DNA of 64,000 nt from Zoogloea sp. LCSB751 (GTDB taxonomy: Bacteria > Pseudomonadota > Gammaproteobacteria > Burkholderiales > Rhodocyclaceae). The notes below the pieces were generated by a model that saw nothing but the letters and a program-made list of their open reading frames with translations, had not been told where the DNA came from and searched no databases. Shown here one piece after another: positions 9,192-19,375 of the stretch (the stretch's first letter is position 1; every line of letters starts with the position of its first letter). A program made the translations under genes and the position numbers. The stretch spans positions 1 through 64,000 of the forward strand of contig NZ_MWUM01000026.1 of assembly GCF_002028455.1 (NCBI RefSeq), in the 5' to 3' direction.

Positions 9192-9878
9192 TCACACGCG
9201 CATTGCCGCGTAGGTGTGGGACAGGAAATCCCGCCGGTACAACACCAGCACGATAAACGTCGTAACGGCGAAGAACAGCCACGGGTGCGCAAACCAGAAC
9301 ACCGCAGCGAGGCCGAAGTAATAGGCCCGGATGCCGCGATTGAACTCGTCTCCCGCCAACGAATTCACCTTCGCGAAACGCTGCACGTCCTCTTCCGTGC
9401 CCTCCCCCGGCGGCGGCGCGGCTCCGATCAGGATGGACAGCATGTTGAACTGCCGCAGCGACCAGGTGAACTTGAAGTAAGCCACCACGAAGACCATCAG
9501 CAGCAGCAACAGCTTGACCTCCCACACCTCCCGCGACACGTGACGTGCGAAAGGCAGGTCGGAGGCTGCATCGATCAACTTGTCCATCGTGCCGAGCAAT
9601 GCCAGCAAACCGGCAATCACATAGATCGTCGTATTGGCATAGAAGGACACGTTCTGCATCAGGTTGCCGACCAGCCCGGAATCCGCCACCCGAACTTCGC
9701 GGCGCAGCATCTGCCGCCCCCACTCGAGGCGGAACGTATGGCTGGCCCCCATCAGACCACGCATCGTGCCCCCGGGGCCATGCTCGACGAGCCAACCATA
9801 GCCAGTCCAGCAGAAGATGAACCAGCTCAGTGCGATCCAGTCCACTGCGCTGAACGCCGTCAGCCAGGCCCCCTGCAT
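9192..9878 (-). CDS. DUF599 domain membrane protein
   Basis: 228-aa protein with about four hydrophobic segments: residues ~10-30, ~85-105, ~130-150 and ~185-215. The pattern, including the GPGGTMRGLMGASHTFRLEWGRQM stretch and PFARHVSREVWEVK, matches the DUF599 family of uncharacterised inner-membrane proteins. The start ATG overlaps the upstream hydrolase stop by one base, so the two are translationally coupled. It is convergent with msrB with no gap, so terminators for both must lie inside the opposite gene. Function unknown. Confidence 0.75.
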   Translation of the reverse strand: MQGAWLTAFSAVDWIALSWFIFCWTGYGWLVEHGPGGTMRGLMGASHTFRLEWGRQMLRREVRVADSGLVGNLMQNVSFYANTTIYVIAGLLALLGTMDKLIDAASDLPFARHVSREVWEVKLLLLLMVFVVAYFKFTWSLRQFNMLSILIGAAPPPGEGTEEDVQRFAKVNSLAGDEFNRGIRAYYFGLAAVFWFAHPWLFFAVTTFIVLVLYRRDFLSHTYAAMRV

Positions 9879-10807
9879 CAGTCCGCCTCCAGCAGGAAGT
9901 CTCGGATTGGCGTGATCTGCATCGGATCCATCAAGGTCGGCGCATGTCCCACCTCGGGAATCTCGACTACCCGCGCCCGCGGGCCGCGAGCGCTCATCTG
10001 GCGTGCCGTATCAGGCAACAACAGGTCTGAATCCGCCCCCCGCAGGACCAGCGTCGGGCAGCCGATCGCTTCATAGATCGGCCACAGATCCACGTCCGCC
10101 ATCTGGGGATCACGGAAGGCATCGCCAATCGCCGGGTCATAGCGCATCGCCCAGCCTCCGTCCACTTCCTTGATGGACGGCTCGGTCAGGTGCCGCCACT
10201 GGGCATCGGTCAGATGCCCGAAAGGTGCACTGACCGCGCGGACATAGGCCTCCGCAGCGTCATAGCTCGGGAACACCGGCGCCTGTCCGACGTATTGTCC
10301 GATCCGGAGCAAGGAATCAGCCGGCAGAACCGGCCCTACATCATTCAGCACGAGTCGCCGGACCGGATTGTCGGGCAGGCTGGCCAGCACCATGCCGATC
10401 AGCCCTCCCATCGAGGTACCCACCCAATGCACGGTGTCCACGTTCAGGCGGGCAATCAGCGTCACCATGTCCGCCACGTAGGTCGGCAACTGATAGTCGG
10501 CCTTCACCGGCAACCAGCCACTGCGCCCGCGACCGACCACGTCCGGGCACACCACCCGGTAATGAGGCGCCAGCGCCCGGGCCAGGTCATCGAAATCCCG
10601 CCCGTTGCGAGTCAGGCCATGGACACACATCAACACCCGGGGATTGTCCGGAGCCCCCCATTCCGTATAGGCCATTCTGTGCAGCCCATGGGGCGTGGCG
10701 CACTGCACGCTGCGGAGCCGAGGCTCGAGGGAGGATGCAGCGCTGGAATCGGAAGGCACGACCTGCAACGGGGCAAGCAGGTGGCGATAGGACTTGAGAA
10801 TGCGCAT
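9878..10807 (-). CDS. Alpha/beta hydrolase
   Basis: 309-aa alpha/beta-hydrolase fold enzyme. The oxyanion region MCVHGLTRNGRDFDDLARAL is followed by the nucleophile elbow GTSMGG (Ser near residue 132). A likely acid Asp lies in VLRGADSDLLL, and the catalytic His in EVGHAPTLMDP close to the C-terminus. The N-terminus (~40 residues) has no obvious signal peptide. It overlaps the DUF599 gene by one base and so probably shares its transcript. The substrate cannot be assigned. Confidence 0.85.
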   Translation of the reverse strand: MRILKSYRHLLAPLQVVPSDSSAASSLEPRLRSVQCATPHGLHRMAYTEWGAPDNPRVLMCVHGLTRNGRDFDDLARALAPHYRVVCPDVVGRGRSGWLPVKADYQLPTYVADMVTLIARLNVDTVHWVGTSMGGLIGMVLASLPDNPVRRLVLNDVGPVLPADSLLRIGQYVGQAPVFPSYDAAEAYVRAVSAPFGHLTDAQWRHLTEPSIKEVDGGWAMRYDPAIGDAFRDPQMADVDLWPIYEAIGCPTLVLRGADSDLLLPDTARQMSARGPRARVVEIPEVGHAPTLMDPMQITPIRDFLLEAD

Positions 10808-10873
10808 GGGGAACCCACTTCGCTCACTGACTGGAATGGGCCAAGGATAGCATCCACTACCCGTCGTCCGCCG

Positions 10874-13219
10874 TCACCGCCCGTGCCAATAGTGGGGGAA
10901 GGTCTCTCGGGCGGTGTCGACCTGAACCTCCCTCGCCCCCAGTCTGACCCTGATCGCACCGCTGGCGTCGGTCCGCAACAGACTCGCGCCGCTGGCGGCC
11001 CAGCGGGCCCAGACATCGGGATTCGGGTGGCGAAAGCGGTTCCGGTAACCAACCGGAAAAATCACCCAGCGTGGGGATGTGGCTGCGATGAAGGCCGGTG
11101 TAGATGACGTTCGGCTTCCATGATGAGGCGCAACCACCACGTCACTCGCCAGCGCAGCTGCATCACGCCCAAGCAAGTCCGTCTCGGAAACCGCTTCGAT
11201 GTCCGAGCTCAGCAGTACACGTCGCCCGCTGGCCTCCACCTGCAGAACGCAAGACGCGTCGTTGCTCCTGCGCGGCGAACCGCCACGCCCAACGGGATGC
11301 AGCACCGCAAAGCGCACCCCGTCCTGCTCCCACTCCTGTCCAGCCGCGCAGGAGCGCCCCCTGCTGTCCGCGATCAGGCGTACGGGGTGGTTTTCAGGCA
11401 ACGAAAACAGGACTGACCGCACCGGGATGCCGGCCAGCACGGCTTCCGCACCGCCTGCGTGATCGTTGTCCTGGTGGGTCACCACAAGGGTATCGAGCCG
11501 GCGCACGCCCAGTGCACGCAGGTAAGGCAGCAGGATGCGCTCACCACTATTGGCATCAACTGAAAAGGCCGGACCGGTATCGTAGATCAGATCGCTACCG
11601 GCTGTTTGCACATGTACAGCCAGGCCCTGCCCCACATCCAGCACCGTCACCCAGGCCTCCCCTTGCGGTGGCCGAGGCGGAACCCAAGACACCAGCGGCA
11701 ACAGCATTGCAAGGCCAAGCCAACGGACGGGCGTTCCCCGCGGCAACAGCGCCCACAGGCATCCCAGCGTAGCCAGAATGGCCAGCTCCGCTGGTGGCGC
11801 GGCCTGTTGCCACTGGGCCATGGGCAAATCCGCCAACCACGTAATCGGCACCATCGTCGCCATCAGCGCCATATGTGCAAGATCGGCCAGCATTTGCAGC
11901 GGTATAACCGCGTAGGCAATGGCCAGCGGCGCCACGACAAAGCTGATCAGCGGAATGGCAATTCCGTTGGCCGCGGGCGACACCAGCGAGAACTGCTGAA
12001 ACAGCACCAGCAAGGTCGGGACCAACCCCAAGGTCACCGCCCACTGGGCGCGCAGCGCCTCGTGCAGCCAGCCCGCCGCGCGCAAGCGCCCACTGCCCGC
12101 AAGCAACAGCAGCGCCACTGCGCCGAAGGAAAGCCAGAAGCCAGCCGCCAGAATCGCCCACGGATCCAGCAGCAAGACCACCATCAACGCAAAGGCCAGC
12201 ACCCGGCTCGGCGCCGTCTCCCTGCGCAGGACCAGGGCCAGCGCCACGCAACCAACCATATACAAGGTCCGCTGGGCCGGCACACCCCAACCCGCCAGCA
12301 GACAATACCCAAAGGCCGCCAGAAATCCGGCAACCACACTGGCCTGCTGGGCCGGATAGCGCAGGGCCAGCCGCGAGCTGCGCCGCCATACCCACCCCAG
12401 GCCGGCAGCAGCCAGGGCCGCCATCATCGTGACGTGCATTCCACTGATAGCCACCAGATGGGATATCCCGCTGCGGGCGAAGATCTGCCATTGTTCCTGA
12501 CTGATGGCCCGCTGATCGCCTATCGCCAACGCCACCAGCACGCCCCTGTACGCGGCATCGGGCAACGCCTCCTGGAAGCGCGCCCGGATGCGCTCCCTGG
12601 TTCTCTCGACCAGGTTCATGACTCCCGGCACAAACGCGTCCAGGCGTTGATTGGCGCGATCCGGACGTACATAGCCGGTGGCACGGATTCCTTGTTCCAG
12701 CAACCAACCTTCATAGTCGAAGCCGTGGGGATTGACGTTGCCATGAGGACGCTTGAGGCGAACGGTCAGGCGCCATCGTTCACCGGCGTGAAGTGCCGGC
12801 AAGGTGTGCAATTCTTCATCACGGAAACCCTTATACCAGGCCAGCGACAGCACTTCCGGTACCCCCGGCACGCCGCTCTCGACACGAAACGTAAAGCGCA
12901 GCCCCCGCTCGAAGTCCTGCGGCAAGCTGGCGACCACACCGCTCACCACCACGTCCTGTCCTTCGAGCGCCATCGGCAGGGCATCTGCCAGGCGCAGCTC
13001 GGCACGCCAGGCCGCAAAGCCCCACCCTGCCAGAACGGCAGCCAGGAGCAGTAATCCTTGCGCCGCGGCCCGGTGCTGCAAGCGGGCAAGCACACCGGCC
13101 AAGGCCAGGCCAACCGCGGCACCGACGACAAGCCCCAGGATGCCTTCCGACGACGGCAACACTGCCGCCGTCTGGCATCCGAAAACCCCCACCGCAAACC
13201 CGATTGACATAATCCGCAT
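10874..13219 (-). CDS. comEC: ComEC/Rec2 family DNA-uptake channel protein
   Basis: Inner-membrane channel for single-stranded DNA during natural transformation. ~780 aa, full length. Order: N-terminal hydrophobic segments, a soluble OB-like part (DUF4131; VVSGVVASLPQDFERGLRF), the competence membrane domain (AISGMHVTMMAALAAAGLGW and many helices), then a C-terminal metallo-beta-lactamase domain with VVTHQDNDHAGG and VVAPHHGSRTSS. All metal-binding motifs look intact. The ATG at 13219 (MRIMSIGF) is preferred; a TTG at 13255 would add 12 residues. It stands alone on its strand, divergent from the DUF2062 gene. Confidence 0.93.
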   Translation of the reverse strand: MRIMSIGFAVGVFGCQTAAVLPSSEGILGLVVGAAVGLALAGVLARLQHRAAAQGLLLLAAVLAGWGFAAWRAELRLADALPMALEGQDVVVSGVVASLPQDFERGLRFTFRVESGVPGVPEVLSLAWYKGFRDEELHTLPALHAGERWRLTVRLKRPHGNVNPHGFDYEGWLLEQGIRATGYVRPDRANQRLDAFVPGVMNLVERTRERIRARFQEALPDAAYRGVLVALAIGDQRAISQEQWQIFARSGISHLVAISGMHVTMMAALAAAGLGWVWRRSSRLALRYPAQQASVVAGFLAAFGYCLLAGWGVPAQRTLYMVGCVALALVLRRETAPSRVLAFALMVVLLLDPWAILAAGFWLSFGAVALLLLAGSGRLRAAGWLHEALRAQWAVTLGLVPTLLVLFQQFSLVSPAANGIAIPLISFVVAPLAIAYAVIPLQMLADLAHMALMATMVPITWLADLPMAQWQQAAPPAELAILATLGCLWALLPRGTPVRWLGLAMLLPLVSWVPPRPPQGEAWVTVLDVGQGLAVHVQTAGSDLIYDTGPAFSVDANSGERILLPYLRALGVRRLDTLVVTHQDNDHAGGAEAVLAGIPVRSVLFSLPENHPVRLIADSRGRSCAAGQEWEQDGVRFAVLHPVGRGGSPRRSNDASCVLQVEASGRRVLLSSDIEAVSETDLLGRDAAALASDVVVAPHHGSRTSSTPAFIAATSPRWVIFPVGYRNRFRHPNPDVWARWAASGASLLRTDASGAIRVRLGAREVQVDTARETFPHYWHGR

Positions 13220-13326
13220 AGCCCGCAATCTAGCGGGAACAGCAGCAAACACCAAGAGGTCGGGCGTCGGTTAGAATTCGGGCCAGAGGAGAAGGGCCCG
13301 ACCCGCGAAAAAAGACAACAAAAAAC

Positions 13327-13866
13327 ATGCGACGATTGCTCAAGCGCCACCTGCCCGACCACGCGTCGCTGGCTGCCAATCGCTGGCTGGCGCCCTTCGG
13401 CACGACACTATTTCACCCGCGCCTGTGGCACCTCAATCGCCATTCGGCGGCCGGGGCCGTGGCCGTAGGGCTGTTCTGCGGCCTGATCCCTGGGCCGTTC
13501 CAGATGCTGGGTGCGGCGATCTGCTGCCTGCTGTTCCGGGTCAATCTCCCCCTGGCCCTGCTCACCACGCTCTATACCAATCCCCTCACCATCGTACCGA
13601 TCTACGTCGTCGCATTTGCCATTGGCGAATGGATTCTCGGTTCCAGCCTGACCCCATTCACCCAACCGCCGGATTGGGGCTCGGCCGGCCTGCTGGCCTG
13701 GATAGGCGAACTGATCCACTGGTTCATCGGCCTTGGCCGCCCCTTGGCACTGGGGCTGATCGTGCTGGCGTTTGTCCTTGCCCTGTGCGGGTATCTGCTG
13801 ACCCGCCTCGCCTGGCGAAGCTACCTGATCCACCACTGGCACAAGCGGCACGCGCACAAGCCATGA
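13327..13866 (+). CDS. DUF2062 domain membrane protein
   Basis: 179-aa protein of the DUF2062 family. The diagnostic segment SAAGAVAVGLFCGLIPGPFQML is followed by LLTTLYTNPLTIVPIYVVAF and a C-terminal hydrophobic segment, giving about three membrane helices and a basic C-tail (RSYLIHHWHKRHAHKP). Function unknown. The stop overlaps the start of the channel gene by 4 bp (ATGA), so the two are coupled; it may affect membrane assembly of the channel, but that is only inference. Confidence 0.8.
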   Translation: MRRLLKRHLPDHASLAANRWLAPFGTTLFHPRLWHLNRHSAAGAVAVGLFCGLIPGPFQMLGAAICCLLFRVNLPLALLTTLYTNPLTIVPIYVVAFAIGEWILGSSLTPFTQPPDWGSAGLLAWIGELIHWFIGLGRPLALGLIVLAFVLALCGYLLTRLAWRSYLIHHWHKRHAHKP

Positions 13867-14969
13867 AGATCTCCACCGTTCTCGCCCTACTGCGGCGACT
13901 GCGCCAGCACCTCCATCTGCGACGCCACCACCAACCGAAGAAGCCCCCCAGCCGCAGCAGCCAGTTGCCGCGCATCCTGCTGCGCATCTACTACGCAGCA
14001 GGCGTTCTGATCGGCCTGATCATTCTCGGCACCCTGGGTTTCTACTGGGCCGGCGGCGACAAGGCGAACCTCTCCGACGCGATCTACATGACCCTGATCA
14101 CGGTCACGACAGTCGGCTATGGCGAAGTCGTGCCCATCGACAGTTTCGCCGAACGCCTCTTCGCTGGCCTGATCGCGCTGGCGGGCTTCGGCGCGGTGAC
14201 ATTCCTGTTCACCAGCCTCACCGTCTTTTTCCTCGAGAGCGATCTCGACTACACCTTGCGGAGACGACGCATGGAAAAGCAGGTCTACAAACTGCACCAG
14301 CACTTCATCATCTGCGGTTTTGGTCGCGTAGGGCGTAACGTGGCCAACGAGCTGACCACCACCCACCGCCATTACGTCGCCATCGATGCCGACGAGGCAG
14401 CCCTGGAAACCCAGCGGGAACGCCTGCCCGGCCTGATCTACCTGGGGGGCGACGCCTCCGACGACGACCTCCTGCTCGCTGCGGGCATCAAGGAGGCCCG
14501 CGGCCTCTTTGCAGTCACGGGTGACGACAGCCGCAACCTGATGATTGTGTTCACCGCCAAGCAGCTCAATCCGGGTATCCGCATCGTGGCCCGCTGCCAC
14601 GAGGTGCGCAACACCGAAAAACTGCGCAAGGCCGGTGCCGACAGCGTGATCTCACCGGATTTCACGGGCGGCATGCGGATCGCGTCCAGCATGATCCGTC
14701 CCCACGTGGTGTCCTTCCTGGATGAGATGCTGCGTTCGGAGCACAAACTGCGTCTCGAGGAAGTCGAAGTGCCCGAGCAGTTCGAGCCCCGCGCGCTCGA
14801 AACCCTGCGCCTGCGCAGCCCCAACTATGTGCTGCTCGCCGTTCGGCGCGGCGGCGATTTCGTCTTCAACCCACCGAAAGAATTCATGCTGGAGCCCGGA
14901 CAACACGTGATCGCCATGGCATCGCCCCTCGGCCGGCAGGAGCTGGAAGGCGCGCTGCTGCCGGAATGA
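13863..14969 (+). CDS. Potassium channel protein with RCK (TrkA-N/TrkA-C) domain
   Basis: 368-aa voltage-independent K+ channel. A basic N-terminus precedes helix 1 (residues ~40-60), the pore loop with selectivity filter TVGYGE, helix 2 (LIALAGFGAVTFLFTSLTVFF), and then a cytosolic RCK domain with a Rossmann nucleotide motif (FIICGFGRVGRNVANEL, residues ~145-160) and a C-terminal TrkA-C domain. The two-helix plus RCK layout is that of Kch/MthK-type channels. The start codon overlaps the DUF2062 stop. Confidence 0.92.
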   Translation: MKISTVLALLRRLRQHLHLRRHHQPKKPPSRSSQLPRILLRIYYAAGVLIGLIILGTLGFYWAGGDKANLSDAIYMTLITVTTVGYGEVVPIDSFAERLFAGLIALAGFGAVTFLFTSLTVFFLESDLDYTLRRRRMEKQVYKLHQHFIICGFGRVGRNVANELTTTHRHYVAIDADEAALETQRERLPGLIYLGGDASDDDLLLAAGIKEARGLFAVTGDDSRNLMIVFTAKQLNPGIRIVARCHEVRNTEKLRKAGADSVISPDFTGGMRIASSMIRPHVVSFLDEMLRSEHKLRLEEVEVPEQFEPRALETLRLRSPNYVLLAVRRGGDFVFNPPKEFMLEPGQHVIAMASPLGRQELEGALLPE

Positions 14970-15022
14970 AGCCACCGGCAACAGCGCATGGCGGGAGCAC
15001 GCACTCCCCACCAGGAATGGCT

Positions 15023-17044
15023 TCAGATATGGAAGTGGGAGACCTCGGCCCGCAGTTGCTGAGCCAGGTTTTCGAGGCGGCGTGCGGTATTCGCAGTTTC
15101 CCGTACCGCCGCCGAGTTTTGCTCGGCCATCTGGGCGATCTGCTCCACGTTGCGGGCAATGTCGGTACTTGCCGCACCTTGCTCCCTTAACGCCGACGAA
15201 ATATCGGTGACCGCCGCCACCACCTGGCTCGCACCGGCCCGGATCTGGTCCATCGACGCACCGGCCTGCCCGGCCAGCACCACACCTTCCTGAACCCGGA
15301 CGACACCGCCCTGCATGGTATCCACGGCACGGCTGGTGCCATGCTGGATGGCCGCGACCATGCCAGTGATCTCATCGGTCGCCTTGGCCGTCCGCTCGGC
15401 CAGCTTGCGTACCTCGTCAGCCACCACCGCGAAGCCACGCCCGGTTTCACCGGCTCGGGCCGCTTCGATGGCAGCATTGAGCGCCAGCAGGTTGGTCTGA
15501 TCGGCGATTTCCTTGATCGAATTGACGATCGCCGAAATCTTGGCCGACTGGTCGCCCAGGTCCTGGATCACGTCGGCAGACTCCCGCACCGACACGGAAA
15601 TACGCTCCATCTCGGCCACCGTCCTGGCCACCACCGCCCCCCCCTCTGCAGACAAGCGTCCCGACTCCGCGGAAATCCCCTCCGCCGACGACGCACTGCT
15701 GGCAATCTCCTCGATGCCGACGGTCATCTCCTCGACGGCAGCCGCCATATTGGAGGCCGCCGCACTCTGCTGGTCCGAACCGCTCGACACCTGCGATGCG
15801 GAACTTGCCAGCGACACCGCCGACGATGCCACATCGTTGGCGCCGCGCTGGACCTTGGTGATCACATCGGAAAAAGCCTGGGCCATTTCATTGAACTGGT
15901 CCGCCACCAGATGCAGCTCGTCCCGGGCCGACAGGGTGATGCGCTCGCGCAGATTGCCGGCCGCCAGCTCCTTGGCGCCAGCCCGGAGTTCACTCACCGA
16001 CAGCATCACCGACAGGCAGAAGGCGATCGACAGGTAGAGCAGGACCAGCAGCGACACGCCGGACAGAATGCCCGCCAGCATGAACTCCTTTTTCGATTCA
16101 GCCAGCCGGGCAAGAAGCAAACCCTTCGCCTCGGGAATCAGCTCCTGATAGGTCTTGGCAAACACCATGTCGATGCTCTTGGTGACCATGTCGAAATAGG
16201 CCGGCGCAGCCATTTCGTAATCGCCTTTCAGCAAACGGTTCTGAAGCTGATCGATCACATTCGAGGTTCCAGCATTGAAATCCTTTCCGAGCGTATCCAG
16301 CGTCGGCTTGATACGCGGATTGGCAGCACCCGCTCGCTCAAAATTCTCGTTCAGATCGGTCACCGCCATGTTCAGCTCCCCCAGCTGGGAACTGATGTCG
16401 AAGCGTCGTTGCTCATCGACATTCTTCGCAGCCAGCGCGCCAGTACCCAGTGCGCGCAGGCGGCCAAGGCGCTCGGAAACGTCCGGAACACGCCGCAGCA
16501 TGTTGTCCACCAGGTAGTAGGTGTCCGGCGACGGATCGAGGGCCAGGTTGCCGTCGTCGCCCATGTCATGCAGGGTCAGCACGGTCTTGCGGATCATCGC
16601 CGTATGCGCCTGCAGGTTCTCGCGGGGGGGCATCTGCAGGCCACCGCTGCGGATCGCCTCCCAGCCCGCCTTCACTTCGGTCCAACGCTTGCTGGCCGAA
16701 GGCGCGATATCGGCAGCCAACGCGCCTTCGGCGGCGACTACTGCGGCCACGACTTCCTCCGTCTTCTTCTGGAGGCGTGGCCGCAATTCTTCATTGCCGT
16801 TCAGCACACCGGAAGACAGCCCACGATGCTGCTGCATCAGTTCGATGACCTTGAGGACCCGTGGCACACCCTCCATCGAATCCAGTTCCCTTTCCGTGAA
16901 AACAATGTCGGCACGCAGGGAAATGGTCAATTGAACCAGCAGGAAGCCGACCACAACGAAGGCAATCAGGCCCAGCAGGGTAAACTTGGCCGGATAGCGC
17001 ATGCGATTGAGCATGCCCACGGCAGGTGAGAAAATGACCTTCAT
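15023..17044 (-). CDS. Methyl-accepting chemotaxis protein
   Basis: 673-aa transmembrane chemoreceptor. TM1 is at about residues 20-43; a ~290-residue periplasmic all-helical domain with an HRGLSSG motif resembles nitrate/nitrite-sensing (NIT) type sensors; TM2 is around residues 325-350; then HAMP; then the methyl-accepting signalling domain whose hairpin tip reads KEIADQTNLLALNAAIEAAR, the binding site for CheA/CheW. Methylation-region Glu/Gln pairs flank it. There is no C-terminal CheR-tethering pentapeptide; it ends ...VSHFHI. It is a single gene with a ~220-bp upstream region. The ligand is not known; the NIT similarity is weak. Confidence 0.92.
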   Translation of the reverse strand: MKVIFSPAVGMLNRMRYPAKFTLLGLIAFVVVGFLLVQLTISLRADIVFTERELDSMEGVPRVLKVIELMQQHRGLSSGVLNGNEELRPRLQKKTEEVVAAVVAAEGALAADIAPSASKRWTEVKAGWEAIRSGGLQMPPRENLQAHTAMIRKTVLTLHDMGDDGNLALDPSPDTYYLVDNMLRRVPDVSERLGRLRALGTGALAAKNVDEQRRFDISSQLGELNMAVTDLNENFERAGAANPRIKPTLDTLGKDFNAGTSNVIDQLQNRLLKGDYEMAAPAYFDMVTKSIDMVFAKTYQELIPEAKGLLLARLAESKKEFMLAGILSGVSLLVLLYLSIAFCLSVMLSVSELRAGAKELAAGNLRERITLSARDELHLVADQFNEMAQAFSDVITKVQRGANDVASSAVSLASSASQVSSGSDQQSAAASNMAAAVEEMTVGIEEIASSASSAEGISAESGRLSAEGGAVVARTVAEMERISVSVRESADVIQDLGDQSAKISAIVNSIKEIADQTNLLALNAAIEAARAGETGRGFAVVADEVRKLAERTAKATDEITGMVAAIQHGTSRAVDTMQGGVVRVQEGVVLAGQAGASMDQIRAGASQVVAAVTDISSALREQGAASTDIARNVEQIAQMAEQNSAAVRETANTARRLENLAQQLRAEVSHFHI

Positions 17045-17268
17045 GCTGACTCCTACTACATAATCTGGTTGGCGACTGACGCAGCAGTCACCCCGTTATC
17101 GGCCGGAATCCTGCGCCCCTTGAGGCGCAGCGCCGGAGATACTGATATGGCTTATTCAGTCTAGAAAAGACTTGGGCGGTTTGAAGCCGAATTCGGGCAG
17201 CAAGCAGCGGCCCTCTTCCGGGCCTCCTCCCTGGCGAGCGGCAAGAATTCCCGTCGCAGAGCGTGTGC

Positions 17269-17967
17269 TCAGTCGGCGGCGCCGAGAATCCCGTCGCGCA
17301 ACTGCAACACCCGGCTGGCCCTGGCGGCCAGCTGCGAATCGTGGGTCACAATCACGAAACTGGTGCCCTGCTCTTCAGCCAGTTCGAGCATCAGGGCGAA
17401 AACCTTCTCCGCCGTCTGGCGATCGAGGTTACCGGTCGGCTCGTCGGCCAGCACGCAGGCCGGTCGCGTCACCAGCGCCCGGGCAATGGCTGCCCGCTGA
17501 CGCTCACCGCCCGACAGTTCGCCGGGCGTATGGTCGAGGCGGTGCCCCAGGCCCACCGCCTTCAGGGTTTCCGTCGCCTGCGCCATCGCCTCGTCCTTGT
17601 TCATGCGCCGCACGAACAAGGGCATGGCCACGTTTTCCAGTGCCGAGAACTCGGCCAGCAGGTGGTGGAACTGATACACGAAACCGAGGGACTGGTTGCG
17701 CAGACGCCCTCGTTCCGCGTCGGAGATGGCAGAGAAATCCCTACCGAGCAGGCGCACCTCACCGGTAGACGGCACATCCAGTCCGCCAAGAAGATGCAGC
17801 AGTGTGCTCTTGCCGGATCCTGACGTGCCGACGATGGCCAACCGCTCGCCACGATCGACCGACAGAGTCACCCCCCGCAGCACCTCCAGCGCATCGGCCC
17901 CTTCGCGGAAGGACTTGGACAGTCCCTTGCATTCCAGCACCGTGCGCGGCTTCGTCACGTCACTCAT
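17269..17967 (-). CDS. lolD: Lipoprotein-releasing system ATPase LolD
   Basis: Cytosolic ATPase of the LolCDE complex that extracts outer-membrane lipoproteins from the inner membrane. 232 aa. Walker A is GTSGSGKST (~residue 50), the signature motif is LSGGERQRAAIARAL, and Walker B is VLADEPTGNLD. The family-specific HLLGGLDVPSTGEV and FVYQFHHLLAEFSALENVAMP fit LolD closely. The start overlaps the 3' end of the lolC/E gene by 8 bp, consistent with one operon. Confidence 0.95.
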   Translation of the reverse strand: MSDVTKPRTVLECKGLSKSFREGADALEVLRGVTLSVDRGERLAIVGTSGSGKSTLLHLLGGLDVPSTGEVRLLGRDFSAISDAERGRLRNQSLGFVYQFHHLLAEFSALENVAMPLFVRRMNKDEAMAQATETLKAVGLGHRLDHTPGELSGGERQRAAIARALVTRPACVLADEPTGNLDRQTAEKVFALMLELAEEQGTSFVIVTHDSQLAARASRVLQLRDGILGAAD

Positions 17968-19213
17968 AACGCAGGGCCTCCGCAGGGTTGAGCCGCGACG
18001 CGCGCCAGCTCGGATAAAGGGTTGCCACCAGCGTCAGCACGAAGGACACCACGGTAATGGCGATTACGTCCGACCACAGCAGCTCGGATGGCAGGTCGGA
18101 GATGTAATAAACGTCCTTGGCAAGGAACTGGATGCCCAGAGTCCTTTCGATGGCCGGCACCACCACATCGATGTTCAGCGCCAGGCTCACCCCGCCGATC
18201 ACCCCCACCGCCAGCCCGATGAAGCCGATCAGGGCACCCTGAATTACGAAGATGCTCATGATCGACCCGGGGCTCGCCCCCAGCGTGCGCAGGATGGCAA
18301 TGTCGGCCTGCTTGTCCTGCACCGCCATGACCAGCGTGGACACGATGTTGAAGGCCGCCACTGCAACGATCAGCAGCAGGATGATGAACATCACGTTCTT
18401 CTCGATTTGCACCGCCCGGAAGAAATTGGCATGGCTGCGGGTCCAGTCGGACACCAGCAGGTCCGCATCCACGTATTTGACCAGCTCCCGTGCCACCCGC
18501 GGGGCCTCGAAAAGATCATCGATCTTGAGGCGCACGCCGGACACCCGGTCATCCATGCGGTACAAGGTCTGGGCGTCCTGAAGATGGGTCAAGGCGAGGC
18601 TGGAATCGTACTCGTACATACCGACCTCGAAGATCCCCACCACCCGGAACTGTTTAAGACGCGGCAGGATCGCCGCCGGCGTGACCAGCCCCTGGGGCGC
18701 GATCAGCGTCACCTTGTCGCCGACCGACACCCGCAGCGCCCGCGCCAGATCGGCGCCCAGCACGATGCCGAAGCCGCCCGGCTGCAAGTCGTCGAGACGG
18801 CCCGCCCGCATGTGCTTCGCAAAATCGGCCACCTTGTCCTCAGCTGCGGGCAATACGCCCCGGACCAGCGTGCCTTGCACCGTCTGGTCGAAGGACAGCA
18901 TGCCCTGGGCCTGCACGAAGGGAGCTGCCGCCTTGACCCGTGGGTGCTTGCTCGCCTCGTCAACAACCCGTTGCCAGCTGGTCAGCTCGCCATCGAACCC
19001 GGACACCTGCACATGGGAGGCAACGCCCAGGATGCGCGTACGCAACTCGCGCTGGAAACCGTTCATCACCGACAGCACGACGATGAGCGCCGCCACGCCG
19101 AGGGCAATGCCAAGCATCGACACCAGGGAAATGAAGGAAATGAAACGATTGCGGCCCTGCGCCCGTCGTTTGGATCGGGTATAGCGCAGGCCGACGAGGA
19201 ATTCGTAAGACAT
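17960..19213 (-). CDS. lolC: Lipoprotein-releasing system membrane subunit LolC/LolE
   Basis: Inner-membrane subunit of the Lol transporter, ~417 aa. It begins MSYEFLVGLRYTRSKRR, the standard LolC/E start, with TM1 at ~25-50, a large periplasmic MacB-core domain, and three C-terminal helices (~270-410). The end SRLNPAEALRYE is diagnostic. The ATG at 19213 is preferred to a TTG at 19225. Only one LolC/E gene is present next to lolD; many Betaproteobacteria carry a single hybrid LolF-type subunit, so the symbol is approximate. Confidence 0.92.
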   Translation of the reverse strand: MSYEFLVGLRYTRSKRRAQGRNRFISFISLVSMLGIALGVAALIVVLSVMNGFQRELRTRILGVASHVQVSGFDGELTSWQRVVDEASKHPRVKAAAPFVQAQGMLSFDQTVQGTLVRGVLPAAEDKVADFAKHMRAGRLDDLQPGGFGIVLGADLARALRVSVGDKVTLIAPQGLVTPAAILPRLKQFRVVGIFEVGMYEYDSSLALTHLQDAQTLYRMDDRVSGVRLKIDDLFEAPRVARELVKYVDADLLVSDWTRSHANFFRAVQIEKNVMFIILLLIVAVAAFNIVSTLVMAVQDKQADIAILRTLGASPGSIMSIFVIQGALIGFIGLAVGVIGGVSLALNIDVVVPAIERTLGIQFLAKDVYYISDLPSELLWSDVIAITVVSFVLTLVATLYPSWRASRLNPAEALRYE

Positions 19214-19375
19214 CGGGATGGGCAACCGGACACACCGGATAGCGGATCAGGGGCGCATTGTGCCGGAGTTGGCCGGCGCTGGGTATCCCGCACCGGGCAT
19301 GAGACTTATCTCCTTACATTTGTCATCGCCTCGCGCCGATAATCCGGCGACTTGAGCTTCGACCCTCGCCGCCCC